A stretch of 64,000 nucleotides of DNA from Adiantum capillus-veneris (GCA_014529385.2 CM043961.1:12586478-12650477), one strand, 5' to 3'; shown: positions 10,028 to 21,592, numbered from the stretch's first letter. The notes: generated by a model from the letters alone, not told the origin. Made by a program: numbers and translations.

Positions 10028-10922
10028 GTAGCTGTTTAAATCTTAACTAATAAGACATAATTGAATTTTTACATTCAAAAGACAGCTGGCCAAGGAACAA
10101 TGAACTGATATGTACAAAAATAACTCAGTATCAGAATTATTTAGGTACAATGATTGTAAGAAAGAGGTCCTCTTTCAGTAGGGTTGGTAGTAAAAAACTT
10201 CCCCATTCCTCAGTGGGTATTTCATCACAGTAATGTTGCTTGCCAAAGAAAATAAAGCCTTCCAAGATAAGATAGAGTCCTTACCTGCATCCATCCAAAC
10301 AAGACAACAATTCTGTTAGCCTTGGATGTGTTTTACAGGTATCAATGGACTATATCAGTTGTTATCCATGTCCATCTTATAGGTTTTAAATACTTTAGAC
10401 AAGCAAGTTTATTCATTAGTTTTTGGTATGTTTAGCAGTCTTTTATATCACTTTATGGTCTATGGTGAAGTCCATCAGTAGTAAAACTACGAGCCATAGC
10501 TTAGTAGCTATGTATAAAAGCAACCATATACTTACCTTCAAGATCAGTAGCACCCATGGTATAAAAGGGTATTTTCTTTAAGACAGAGATATGTGAAATC
10601 CAACTTCTTTTTGTCATCCAAAAAGTCACAGATGAGGGTGGTGACAACCTTTATGTTTAAAACCAATAAGACAACCATGTAACCGGTCAAGAGAGTAGTA
10701 AGGCCTCCCCCTTTTTTTTAATCAAACCTCGGCCAAAGTTTTGGAAGCTATATACCCAAGCCAAAATAAAATCAGCCATATACTTACCTTTATTTCCATC
10801 AGTCATTATCAGTTTTCAAGAACAGTAATGTCCGGCCTTACCAACCATAGCTTTTTTGCAAAGCCAAAAAAACGTGTGAGTTGCTGTATACTTACCTTCA
10901 CAAAATGCTATCACGGACTGTT
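10028..10922 (-). repeat. Inner terminal direct repeat (pseudo-LTR-like) of the RT element
   Basis: Matches 3333-4220. On the minus strand it forms the 5' end of the element and abuts gypsy RT sequence at 10923. All four GGTAAG splice-donor motifs of the other copy are conserved (complements at 10280, 10531, 10783 and 10891). An internal ORF at 10741-11019 crosses the junction and is not a gene. Confidence 0.75.
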
Positions 10923-12126
10923 CTACTCGAGGAACGAGAAATCTATTTTTGATAGTGGTATGGTTTACTGCTTAATAGTCCACACACATACGGTATGTAC
11001 CATCTTTATTTTGCACTGAAAGGACTAGAGAACAAGAGGGAGAGGAGCTTGGCCGCACCATCTCTTTGCCTACCAATTCCTATACTTGCCTCATGAACTC
11101 CTCTTGTTGAGCTTGGGAAACTCGATAAGGAGGCTTGTTAGGTGGTGATCTTCCTTGTAGGAGCTCAATTTGATGGTCATCATCCCCTCGTTTTGGAGGT
11201 ACGTCCATAAGGATATCATCGATGAACACATCTTGGAATCCTTTTAGAAAATTAGACAAGTCTAACTTGTCTTGATTCCTACCATTTACATTTGATGAAA
11301 CATTAGGACGTTTTAGGACTCTTTGACAAAAATCATGTACGCAAAAACTGAGCTTTTTATAGATTTATCAAAAGCAAAAGGATTTACAAGTGGTATAGTA
11401 CGACCAAACTCACTAGCATCTATATACATGTTTTTTTCCTTGTAGATAAAGTAGATTCTCCTTTCAGGGAACTTCATGTTGGCAGCCATGCGGCTGAACC
11501 ATGGTGCCCCTAGGATAGCATCCTCATGTTGGAGAGGTGAGATGAGAAAGTCTTCTTTGTCGATGTAGCTTTGGGCATGAAGCCTCAATTTCCCAATTAA
11601 GGGAGTAATGGAGGCTTGTTGTCCCTTGAAAGCTTTGTCAGCCGTTACAATATTGACTATGGGTTGACCGTTTCCTCTTGGGAGGAGTTGGCAATCGTCT
11701 AGACCACCATCTTCGTGGAGCCACATCTTCAGAGGAACTTAGGGATTCAATAATTTCTTGTTTTTTGGATTCTTTCTCTCGTATGGGAGAGAGTATTCTT
11801 TTTGGGGTCTCATCAAGAGGCCTCCTAAGATCTCTCTCCTCTTGGAGAGGAAGGGAAATCCCATAAGCGCGAAGTTTTTGAGTAACTTTGGCTTGCAAAG
11901 CAGGTTTGCCCATAGCTTGTTGCAACCTAGTGACACGATAATTGACAAACATGGGAGCATCATCATTAGCATCTTCATGTGCAAAATCAAAGTTATCAAT
12001 GTTCATTCTACTCTCTTGGTTATTGTCAGCCATGCTAATTATACTTATGTATAGATTACTTTGTGCCTTGGTACCCTCAAAAACTTTAGTCGCTACTCTT
12101 CTTTTCCTTTGAAAATAAGTTCTCAA
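10923..12126 (-). pseudogene. Ty3/gypsy gag-end/protease/RT start, truncated within RT
   Basis: The minus-strand frame 11638-12126 begins near MADNNQESRMN and is charged and gag-like. 11313-11726 carries the C-terminal part of a retropepsin (ILGAPWFSRMAANMKF). Downstream the RT begins with VQNKDGTYRMCVDY and ends at VPRVE, where the RT element's terminal repeat takes over. Gag is shortened and there are frame breaks, including a stop in the RT after VDY. The matching remainder of an RT lies at 30633 on the plus strand. Confidence 0.75.
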
Positions 12127-12261
12127 GCAGCCATACCCGTGGTTTAGACACTATTGATTGCAAAGACTAGTGAATAGGGTCTAACATTGCTCGGTTGATT
12201 ATGGTTCCTGTTGAGCTTGCTCATATCTCAATAATGGTTAAGCCAAAGGCAAGCCCCGAGA

Positions 12262-12274
12262 GGCTTTAATATCA
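12262..12274 (-). promoter_or_regulatory. Degenerate initiator-Met tRNA primer-binding site
   Basis: The minus strand reads TGATATTAAAGCC, 10 of 13 identical to the plant tRNA-iMet primer site TGGTATCAGAGCC. All three differences are transitions, as expected for methylated, decayed DNA. It lies between the gypsy 5' coding end and the putative 5' LTR. Confidence 0.5.
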
Positions 12275-12275
12275 A

Positions 12276-12960
12276 GACTATACTTCCCAATGTTGTACCT
12301 CGAACTAAGTCCTTCTCAACCAAGATAATAGATCCATGTCCCACTTACCCTATTGCAATAAACATGCCCAACCTTTCATGGAAAACATAAGAATCTCTCT
12401 TCTTAAGCAAGAAAAGAGAAACCAAAGCCAAATGTAATGGAAATGGCCTATGAACTTTGAGAGCAGAATTAAGAGAATTAGAGTGAGCATTTTTGTGAGA
12501 CTACTTTGAGAACATAGAGGGTAAAGTTATTTAGTGGTAGCAACTTAATCACAATATTTAATTAAATTGGCATGACCAATACTTTTGCAAGAGAGAGAAT
12601 TTAGAGAACTTGACAATAGTTCAGGACCGGATTTATGTGGATCCGGTCCCCCCTCCAATAGGCTTTTGTATTATAGATTCTCTCATCAAGAGAGACTTGG
12701 TACCATATAATCTTTGTGCTCCTTGTGACCTAGGTGATGCAATGAAGATGGAAATATTCATGGATCACAAGCATACCATAGACTTTGTAAAAATCATTAA
12801 CCATCCCCAGCCTCAGTCCCAAGGCCTCAAACACCTTCAAAGGTGGAGAGAGCTTGTCGGGAATGAGGGTAGGGAAGAGGAAGAAGAAACATTCATAGGA
12901 GAAAGAAATAGTTCCTCACTTATCATCAATCTTCTTGTCAAGCTCCTCTTCATGTTGCCC
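12276..12960 (-). repeat. Putative 5' LTR of the split gypsy element
   Basis: The part at about 12432-12720 recurs at about 50982-51272 in the same orientation, sharing AATGGAAATGGCCTAT and TAGGCTTTT blocks. It sits immediately upstream of the primer site. I could not find its partner LTR after 33120. The exact outer end is not determined. Confidence 0.5.
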
Positions 12961-13205
12961 TCATAGTGTGCCTAAAGCCTATTGGTTGGCCTCCCAAGGG
13001 ATCCAATGATAGTTTAGTTTATTTAATCAACTGTTTATGCGTTTATTAAGTCCTCTCTCTCAAACGGGAAAGGGGACACTTGTCCCACGGCTACCCTTGT
13101 TGCTTGATATGCACTAAGACTATGATTGGCCAAGGTCCAAACATGTGCAAGATAGTGCTAGAAGAGGGGGTCAACCAAAGCAAGAAGGGGTCTAGCTTGG
13201 GGTGT

Positions 13206-13208
<3 letters not shown>

Positions 13209-13277
<69 letters not shown>
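13209..13277. repeat. (TC)n microsatellite
   Basis: About 34 TC units. The ORFs that span it on both strands are dipeptide artefacts. Confidence 0.97.
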
Positions 13278-13280
<3 letters not shown>

Positions 13281-13559
13281 GTGTGAAGTGCAAAGTGCAA
13301 GAGCTCCATCTCCTTCTCCAAGCTTGTAGAGAATTTGAGAGCCTACACCAACACTCTTGGCTATGGAATGCAAATCCAACCAAGAGCCATGCTTCAATGC
13401 TTAAGCTTTCCATCTTCTCCATATTCATTACTATGCTATTATGTATGCTTTCTTTGTTCCAAGTTTGCCTTGTGTGAAGGTGTGTGTGTTCTCTCTCTAG
13501 CTCCTACAAAGAGGGCTCTCCCCCTCATGAGTATGGATCATGTACTTTGTGGAACACCT

Positions 13560-13750
13560 TACCCTCAAGCACCTTACATGGAGCACCTTAGCACCTTAGT
13601 CATTAAGCACCTCAACCTTAGTCAGCAAGCTTGACAAGCACCTCAAGCACCTTAGTCAACAAGCACCTCAAGCACCTTAGTCAGCAAGCACGACAAGCCC
13701 CTCAAGCACCTAGTCAGCAACAAGCACGGCAAGCACCTCAAGATTGGGCC
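13560..13750. repeat. Minisatellite built on AAGCACCTCAAGCACCTTAGTCAGC
   Basis: Variable-length units of CAAGCACCTCAAGCACCTTAGTCA are repeated about five times with internal CAAGCAC sub-repeats. No coding sense is evident. The stretch 13750-14290 after it holds nothing I can identify. Confidence 0.8.
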
Positions 13751-14288
13751 GGGTTCCCACCTCAAGCACAGCTCTAGCTTGCCTAAGATCAAAGGACTTT
13801 TAACACTAACCTTTAGAGGCCTTTGATGAAGCTAACCCTAAGGTCTTTAAGCTCCATTAGCTAGCCTTGGTCTTGGAGAGACCATCGCTCGTTTGGACCC
13901 CTTTACCATTGGCCCCGTGTTGAGATAGATGTGTAAGCACATTTCTGTATTCTAACCCTTGTTCCTGTTTGTTCTCCCACATTAAATGATCAATTAAATA
14001 TGAGAAAATCATTTGGGTTGGTTAGATATTAGATTTTATGACAAACAACACTCAAGCAACAATTGTTTGGGAGACAATATGAGCCCACTCACCCCATCAC
14101 CAGTGCCTCCTCACATGTTGAATAGCATGGTGAGGTAGCCACACCACTTTGGTCGTTGCCTGTTTCTAGGTCATTTTGTTACCTAGGCCGCCCAACTCCA
14201 TCTGTGGCATGTTCAAACGATGTTGGAGAGGGATGAGGGTCTTCTAGAGTAGGAACATGTAGCATTAAACTCCAATAAAGTGCGACAA

Positions 14289-14291
<3 letters not shown>

Positions 14292-14334
<43 letters not shown>

Positions 14335-14599
14335 CATGTTAACTGCCATGCTAGCTACAATGTGGATGTGGATCCAAGATGGGGAGGGGAAAGCCGATGG
14401 CTACATGGATTTGTAGCCACGAGGAACTCTCTTCTCTCTCTTTTATATTGTATAGAGAAGATTTGGTAATCAACCACTGTTGTTTGTGACTAGCTAGATG
14501 CTCTAACATAATCATATGCAGCTTGTGCAAATCCCATGGAGTCGGTCCAGTGCTTCAACATGCAACCTATAATTTATAAACTTCTCTGACAGCAGCGTG

Positions 14600-14693
<94 letters not shown>
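14292..14693. repeat. (GA)n at 14292-14330 and (TC)n at 14607-14693
   Basis: Two long opposite-phase dinucleotide arrays about 280 bp apart. The sequence between them has no recognisable gene. Confidence 0.95.
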
Positions 14694-14695
<2 letters not shown>

Positions 14696-14942
14696 ATACA
14701 TATACCAACCCCCTGAGTGTGTGTAGTCTGCATTTCTATTTTTCGTTTAATAGCGGATTCTTTTCTTTTTCATAAACGTGATGTATACACTATAAGAGGA
14801 AACGTCCAAAACCACTAGAATTGCCATGGATTAACAAAGGAAAATAGAAAAGAAAATATTGTGTGTGCGGCAATAATAGCGGCAAAGGACGCGGTAGTGA
14901 TTTAACAGAAAAATACGGGTTAATAAGTGCGGCTATGTATCC

Positions 14943-15090
14943 ACGTATATTATCGTGTGTATTACTACGTATATTATCGCGTGTATTACCGCGTAGATTA
15001 CCTCGTATATTACCACATATATTATCGTGTGTATTACTATGTATATTACCTTGTATATTACCTCATATATTGTTGCGTATATTGCCACTT
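14943..15090. repeat. 12-bp-period array ATTACCRCGTAT
   Basis: About a dozen consecutive 12-mers of the form CGYGTGTATTAC / CGTATATTAT, in frame to give a tetrapeptide repeat (YYRV-like). Two shorter arrays of the same period and core lie at 37125-37190 and 42746-42800. Confidence 0.85.
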
Positions 15091-15103
15091 ACGACTTTTC
15101 AAA

Positions 15104-15160
15104 AATAAAGCTACTCATCTAGGCCATCCAATTTGGATGGCTTAGATGAGTAGCTTTATT
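15104..15160. other. 57-bp near-perfect palindrome
   Basis: Arms of 28 bp (AATAAAGCTACTCATCTAGG... and its complement) with one mismatch and a 1-base centre. It is immediately adjacent to the 12-bp-period array. It could be a foldback element or an extruding cruciform; there is no gene next to it. Confidence 0.93.
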
Positions 15161-15599
15161 GTTGGCATACATAAAATCATATAGTCTACGACTCTCTTCT
15201 CAAGCTATAGTCCACATCAACAAATATTGGTCGCTTCTTCTTAAAACTCTTCTCTCACAAGGGAGATCTATTTGTCTCACGGGGTTTGCATTCTCATCTA
15301 AATTGACATTGAAGAGTGAGTCAAATCAGCTAGTGATTTGGCAACTGATGCACTTGATGGTTGACTTAAGAACCTCTATGAAAGATGATTAATTCCAATA
15401 CTAGGAGCATACCTAAAACCTTTAAGATAAGCATCGTATTTGACACTTTTTGGAATTTCCATTGCCATGTCTATTCCAATTTCCTAACGCAAAATGATTT
15501 TCTCCTTGTAACCAATACATGCATGCATGACAACATGTTTGGTCCTTTTTCATTGTTACTTTTGCACACACAAAGTTTAAAAAAATATGACTTTATGGG
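15161..15599. other. Spacer without a recognised gene
   Basis: Several short open frames on the plus strand, none with a domain. The sequence lies downstream (in minus orientation) of the LINE-like remnant and may be part of it. Confidence 0.35.
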
Positions 15600-16283
15600 G
15601 GAGCCGGTTTGGGAGTTCAAAACTCTTGGATAATGGCTTTACCTCCTTCATAAACTGCCCATTTCCCTACTGTGCGTGCTTCTCACATATTTTGGATTTC
15701 TTCCTTCTTCTATTTGAGTTGGGTTGGTGTATTATCTTTTGCAAACCAAATTTTGGTGTCCTTGAGAAGCCTCAATTTCTCAAGGAGTTTGATTTGATCT
15801 GCCTTGGTCTTGAAAGCGAGGATTTCATGGTTGGTGTGATGTTTGTGTGTAAGAGACGTGATTGTGTCTGGGTCCCATTGTACCTTGTGGGTTGTTGTTT
15901 GGATGCGAGAAAAGGCCTCGTGCAACTTGAGGTCCCCCTCCCCTTTCCAGTCACTTGGAAGCTTGCCAATGTGAGCATTGAGGGTGATCCTCTTACCATT
16001 GTTGTTACCGTAGCGTGGACACTACATAATCTTCAACCTTTTAAAATATGATATCCATGCACTTGGGCTTTGACCTCCTTTGCAAAGTGGTCTCTACTTC
16101 CTTTGTGTTATTGAAATTGGTTTCCACCATCAGTTCCATCTCTTCCTTTTTGCGGTTCTCCACTATGGTGACTCGAGCCTCGATGGTGAGGAGTCTATGC
16201 TTTAGTTCCTCATTCTCCTTCCAAAGCCTCTTGAATTCATTTTGAAGGAGTGATATGTTGTTTGTCTTTGGGGGTGTTACCAC
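15600..16283 (-). pseudogene. LINE (L1-type) ORF1 remnant
   Basis: The minus strand encodes an N-terminal coiled coil (NEFKRLWKENEELKHRL, 16041-16283). After several stops comes a segment (15710-15925) with FKTKADQIKLLEKLRLLKDT and an IWFAKDNTPTQ block. The latter resembles the C-terminal RNA-binding region of L1-type ORF1 proteins, where KDT.I...DDLTP.Q is followed by a KEARK.GKWA stretch, here recognisable in another frame. No endonuclease or RT of this LINE is visible nearby, so it is a truncated copy. Confidence 0.45.
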
Positions 16284-16622
16284 GACCCCGACGAATGTAG
16301 ACTTGGCTCAAGATGAGGCTCAAATGGCCATGGCAGGCACGAGCTTACTATGGAGGGACTTAGAGAAATGCTATGAGAGAGTTGAGGGCAGCTAGATCAC
16401 AGTCAGATCACAGTCAAAGTTAGCACTGAAGGTGAGTTTGAGAATCGAGGATAACTTAGGTAGAGTCAAAGTTGGGTTGGTGGAACAGAGTTGGGGTTGT
16501 GGTTAGCACAAAAATTCATAATCGTGGGGTTGATTAGATGCATGGGTAGGGAAATGTTGGTTGGGAGGGCAAGGCTATGTTAACACGCAGGGGGGCCCTT
16601 GCCTAAGGGGAGGCTCAGCACG

Positions 16623-16658
<36 letters not shown>
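16623..16658. repeat. (GA)n microsatellite
   Basis: About 16 GA units, ending exactly where the LTR-like repeat 16659-17000 begins. Confidence 0.95.
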
Positions 16659-16663
<5 letters not shown>

Positions 16664-17000
16664 TATATTTTATTATTTACTACAGCTGACATGCGGAAAA
16701 AGCTGATCGAGCCTTGGGCTATGAAAAAATACATCACAATTTTGCATATTTTATTATTCAAGTGCTCTTTATGAGCTATGGCTATTTATGTTTGATCGGC
16801 CAATGTGTATTCATTTTGAGCATTCAACAAATCTATAAATAAATACGTGCAAGAGGAAAATTCTCTCTTTTGCACGGGGGAGATTGCACCCAGTGCCTAT
16901 GTCTGTTCTTCTCTCCTCTCCTCTCCTCTCTTCTCTCTTATCGTGCTGGTGTAGCACCTGCACATGCTTTCTCTCTTTCTCTCGCTTCTCTACCTCTCTC
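16659..17000 (+). repeat. LTR-like direct repeat, copy 1
   Basis: Shares about 340 bp with 19712-20085 in the same orientation, including CGAGCCTTGGGCTATG, a TATA-like CTATAAATAAATACGTGC and a downstream C/T-rich CTCTCCTCTCCTC tract. The TATA box with a pyrimidine leader looks like an LTR promoter. 17000-19000 between the two copies holds no recognisable ORF, as in a non-autonomous element. Confidence 0.55.
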
Positions 17001-18990
17001 TATTCCCTATCACACTGCCACTACTCTGCCATGTTTGAAGGCTTGCGTATCCACTAGAGTTTGAAGGAGAAGCTAGGTTCTATTGATTTCAAACATCTCT
17101 AGCTGATCATGAAGACCATAGAGAGGCTTCATTGGAGAATTTGTCACAGTGCTAGATTCACAAAATGCACATCACAAGGCTTCAAAGGAAAACATACAGT
17201 GAAGTCAAACACAAATAAGACAAAAAGGGTTGGATATCTTAAAGATAGCATTGGGAACCGGTAATTTGTTGTTGCAGAAGCGTAGAAGGCCAAGTTTAGT
17301 TGTCAGTCGAGCTTTGAATCAATGGTCAATTGATAGGGAGCCATCATCATAAAGAGCCCTAGAATATGTACAAATGGGCAGCATCAATAAGTTTTCTTTC
17401 CCATGCCATCACATGAGATCATACGACAAAGAGTCATGTGCCTAGCTTTATGGGATAGCTAATCCCATCTTCAATAAGCTTGTGAAAAAAAGTGGAATCT
17501 TTATGTTCAACCTTGGCATGAGCTCCATTTTGTAACACCCACCCAAAATCACACACAGTTCAATTCAAAACCTTGCAACTTCCTTCGCCATAAGTTTGTG
17601 AGGGTAAATCACGTCACAAAACCTTCTTTTTTTGACTTGGAGTCCATTGTATAGAACAAAGCCTCATGCAATGTCTCAAAGCAACCACATCAACTAAAGA
17701 GAGCTTAATTTTCCTCCTTGCTATAGTCCATCCATCTTCTGAACTTCACGGCTTCCTACTACTCTATTTCTCGTTTCTTCTTTGATTTACGGTTCTCTCA
17801 ATTAAATTTGGCAATGCACAATACAAGAACATTGTCAAAGATTTCAATCATACGCATCATGGTATGAATATGTTGTTTTTACGCTCAATTTGATTTTCAA
17901 AGAAAGAATAGATACAACCTCTCTCCCTTTTCCAGCAAGTGGTGAGGTTTTCTTTTAGTGGTTGTTTAACCTCGTTGCTTAGATTTCTCGATAGATAATA
18001 ACACTTTATGAATATTTTTAGCGTTAAGATTTTGTAGTGTTTTGGTAAATAATAAATAAACATGTCACTTATTTTTAAAGTCAAATGGCACTTTCTCTCT
18101 ATAAGTTATCTTGAAGTACTTCATGTTTAGCACCCTTCTCTCTTGCACCTACTAAACATAAAACAATTATTGATAAAGCACTTAAATTCACCCTTCTATT
18201 TTATTATGTCTATATTGAAGACCATGACAATCCAATACCTCATAACAATCCAATACGTCATAACAATGCAAGCACTTAATATTAAGGAAAATTATTCTCA
18301 AAATATGGCTACTTCATGTGACGAAAACTTATCGAACATTAACATCTCTCATTATTAGCTTTGATTAAAAATAAGATTCACATTTTCTTTCTACAAATTT
18401 GAAACTCATCCCTACCTTCAAAAGATATGTTTGCAAGCATCTATGACCCTTTAATTTTGAATAGTCATAAAAAAATTTCCCACGTGTAATAATCTTGAGT
18501 TTTTTTTCTATATGCAGTTGTACCGCTCTAGATGTTAAGTCACACTGCTATTCTTTTTACTTATTTCCATGTATTGATTTACTTTAAATAGGATAGCACC
18601 TCATTTTATTCATGGTCAATTATTGACACAAAATTAACACATTTTAGAATTGTTAACTATCCTTTAGTGCGAGTTTGATATTGGCAGCCCTCTCCTACTT
18701 GTATCTCTCTCCACGCACACACCGATACATACTTTTCAGATGCACTATATCCTTCAATAATCTCTTACATTGTGGCTTACACTTTTACTCAATGGAATTT
18801 CTATTGACATCAGTTGATATTAAGCTATAACATGAGATGAGTTGATTTGGGATGATCGTCAGTATTTGGTATACACTTCAGCATTCCAACATACTCCAAT
18901 TTACTACCAGGTAAATGTTTTCTTATTTTTATGTCTTGTCTAGTCCATTGGTCACGTACACACAGATTTACAAATGTAGGCAGTGTGCAA
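17001..18990. other. Gene-free interval between the LTR-like copies
   Basis: AT-rich with short open frames only (17857-18084, 18143-18358, 18825-19160), none with a domain. Either the internal region of a non-autonomous LTR element or unrelated spacer. Confidence 0.4.
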
Positions 18991-18994
18991 ATAC

Positions 18995-19265
18995 TCATCA
19001 TGGTGTAGATTCGTCGATTTAGGCAGCACCAATTATATGTGCAGATCCGTTGATTTAGGCAGCACGAGTGCAAATTTGTAGATTTAGGTAACACATCAAC
19101 AAAGTGCAGATTCACTTTTTTAAACAATATTAAGTGCAAATCCGCCGATTTAGGTAGCACTAGTGCAAATTCACTGATTTAGGCAGTATAAAAGCTAAAT
19201 GCAAATCCGCTGATTCAGGCAGCACATCTCACTGGTATAGATGCGCCAATTGAGGCAACACTGAT
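18995..19265. repeat. Degenerate minisatellite TGCARATYCGCYGATTTAGGCAGCAC
   Basis: Seven or eight diverged units, each with GATTTAGGCAGCAC or a close variant, at spacings of about 30-45 bp. The divergence implies an old array. The ORF 18825-19160 (minus) is its translation and is not a gene. Confidence 0.8.
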
Positions 19266-19711
19266 GACAAAATCATGCTGTAGTGGCTGGCCACCCTTGT
19301 CCTTAGTATGATTTTGTTAACCCGGGTATATAATGAAAGTGATTTGAAATTGGACTTATATTTTAGAATTGGATTTTAAGTTGGTATATGATCATTTCCT
19401 GCTGCAAGCGTGTTTATGAAATTGAAATTGGAATTTATAAAGATTGATTATTGAACGATGAGTGTGACAAATGATATCCCGATTCGTTAGCATATGACCT
19501 ATTATACTATTTATTTTGATGGTATGGGATAATAGAATATACAATATGTAGATGATGACAATCATATGCAATGTTGTTTAATTTTATGATTTTTTCTTTC
19601 AATATATGATATTTCTTACATAGAATACTAACTATTGTTTTTGACAAGTATGGTTTGCAGATTCTGATCTTTGCAATTAAAGACAATTGCTTTCTAACGG
19701 AGAGGTATAAT

Positions 19712-20085
19712 GGAATTTAATATTTTGTTATTTATTGTAGTTGACATATGGAAAAAGTTGACGGAGCCTTGGGCTATGCAAAAGACATCACATTTATGTC
19801 AATTTTATTATTCAAGCACTCTTTATGAGCTATGGCTATTTATGTCTGACCGGACAATGTGTATTCATTTTGATCATTCGAGAAATCTATAAATAAATAT
19901 GTGCAAGAGGAAAATGCTCACTCTTTCACGGGGGGAGATTGCACCTAGTGCTTGTGTCTATTCTTCTCTCCTCTCCTCTCCTCTCCTCTCTTATCTCTCA
20001 TTGTGCTGGTGTAGCACTTTGCTCTAGGATGTGCACCTACACTTGCTTTTTCTCTTTCTCTCACTCTCTACCTCTCTCTGTTTGC
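19712..20085 (+). repeat. LTR-like direct repeat, copy 2
   Basis: Counterpart of 16659-17000; TATA-like CTATAAATAAATATGTGC near 19889. It is preceded by a purine stretch ACGGAGAGG that could be a polypurine tract, and about 3.05 kb separates the two copies. Confidence 0.55.
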
Positions 20086-20196
20086 GTACGACTTTGATTA
20101 TGTGTTGTGCAATTAGCCAGGTATGCAAATTTGTTTGTTTTATGGGTTTCAGTATGTTGTTTTTGGTATTTTGTAGTTCCTTCCACGCCTCCGATT

Positions 20197-20323
<127 letters not shown>

Positions 20324-20644
20324 TATGAGTAGGTTGATGTGTTGCCTTCTTAAAGAAGGGTTTAGGGTTCACATCTAATGTGTGAAGCAATATTTTTCTT
20401 TTACAAAGTGTTTCAAGCCTTTCTCTTTACATGTCACCAAAGGCAGCACCATTATACTATAAATGCATATAGCCATAGGCCTACCGCCTGGTATATTGTC
20501 CATCCTAGATTCCACTTGAGTATAAATTCTTGCGTTAGATAAAATCTCTTCGCTCTTGAGTATTTAGGTTGAGTGAAAGACTTGTTGGATACAATCTTTG
20601 AGGTCTTTTGGGATTTCCTATGACATTAAAATTTCTTCTTCTTT

Positions 20645-20647
<3 letters not shown>

Positions 20648-20687
<40 letters not shown>

Positions 20688-20813
20688 TTGAAGCCTTTAA
20701 AAATGAACCATGTTCTTTTTTGCAGCCTTTAAAAGGCCATGTTCTTTAATGGTTGAGAGAACATGGCCTTTTAAAGGTTGCAAATAAGAACATGGTTCCT
20801 TTTTAAAGGCTTC

Positions 20814-20864
<51 letters not shown>
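20648..20864. repeat. Long inverted repeat with microsatellite arms (foldback element)
   Basis: (TC)n CAACTTGAAGCCTTTAAAAATGAACC... on the left is mirrored by ...GGTTCCTTTTTAAAGGCTTC AAATTGA (GA)n on the right. Within it AAGGCCATGTTCT pairs with AGAACATGGCCTT. The arms are about 100 bp with a 10-bp centre and only a few mismatches. One strand would fold into a single long hairpin. Confidence 0.92.
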
Positions 20865-20867
<3 letters not shown>

Positions 20868-21590
20868 TTGGGTGTGAATGAAATTTTTTAAATTTCCATA
20901 TGGTTTTTGTGAGGAAGGGCACAATTTCCATCAGTTTGTCTAAGGTTTAGAGGGTGACCAATGACCATAGATGGTAGGAAGATTGCTAGAAGCCAACTAA
21001 TGCGTATGTGACTAAGTCAATGATTAGTACTAATACAACCGACTTCATATACTACTCTTGATGATTGCTCGAGTGCTACAATAACCTACAGTGTGTCCTC
21101 CTAATGATGGCAAACTTATATATAGATTGTCTAGAGTTGATGCTATGTACTAGGACATCAAAGGTATGTACCCTTATGGGCTAAGAAAATAGTTGCTTCA
21201 TGTAGCCACAGGTAAGAGAGAGTTTTCAATGATGTGTTTGGTTGAGGCAACACATGAAAAATTTGAAGCCACTTATTTGCAAAGCGAGATTGATGCCATT
21301 CCGTGGTGAGTGGATTTGTAGTGTACATTTCTCAGTTGAAAATGAAAATACCATTTGTAATTTCACTGGACCTTTAAAAAAAATTATGCATTTTAGTTAC
21401 AAAATTGATAAATAGCTCACATTTGGGCATAAATCCCGGTTGTCGCATCAGTTGGACCTTGAAAGACAAGGTCTAGACATAACCTTTGGGAATTAGGGTG
21501 CTCCATTGTGATGGGATCTCTCCATTGGCTCAAGCCTCAAAGCTACTACCATAGCCATACAACTCTCCCATGTTGATCATTCCAGTTTTG

Positions 21591-21592
<2 letters not shown>

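Noticed and set aside
10028..10922. Ordinary LTR of an LTR retrotransposon around the RT at 6154-7599
   Set aside because: No TG..CA ends, primer-binding site or polypurine tract, and the enclosed RT is not of the LTR type.
13080..13480. Several overlapping ORFs on both strands
   Set aside because: They read through (TC)n/(GA)n as Ser-Leu or Arg-Glu repeats and have no domain.
13560..13750. CRISPR-like regular repeats
   Set aside because: Units vary in length, have no unique spacers, and the DNA is eukaryotic.
14863..15145. Leucine/isoleucine-rich small membrane-like proteins
   Set aside because: Translations of the 12-bp-period array in two frames.
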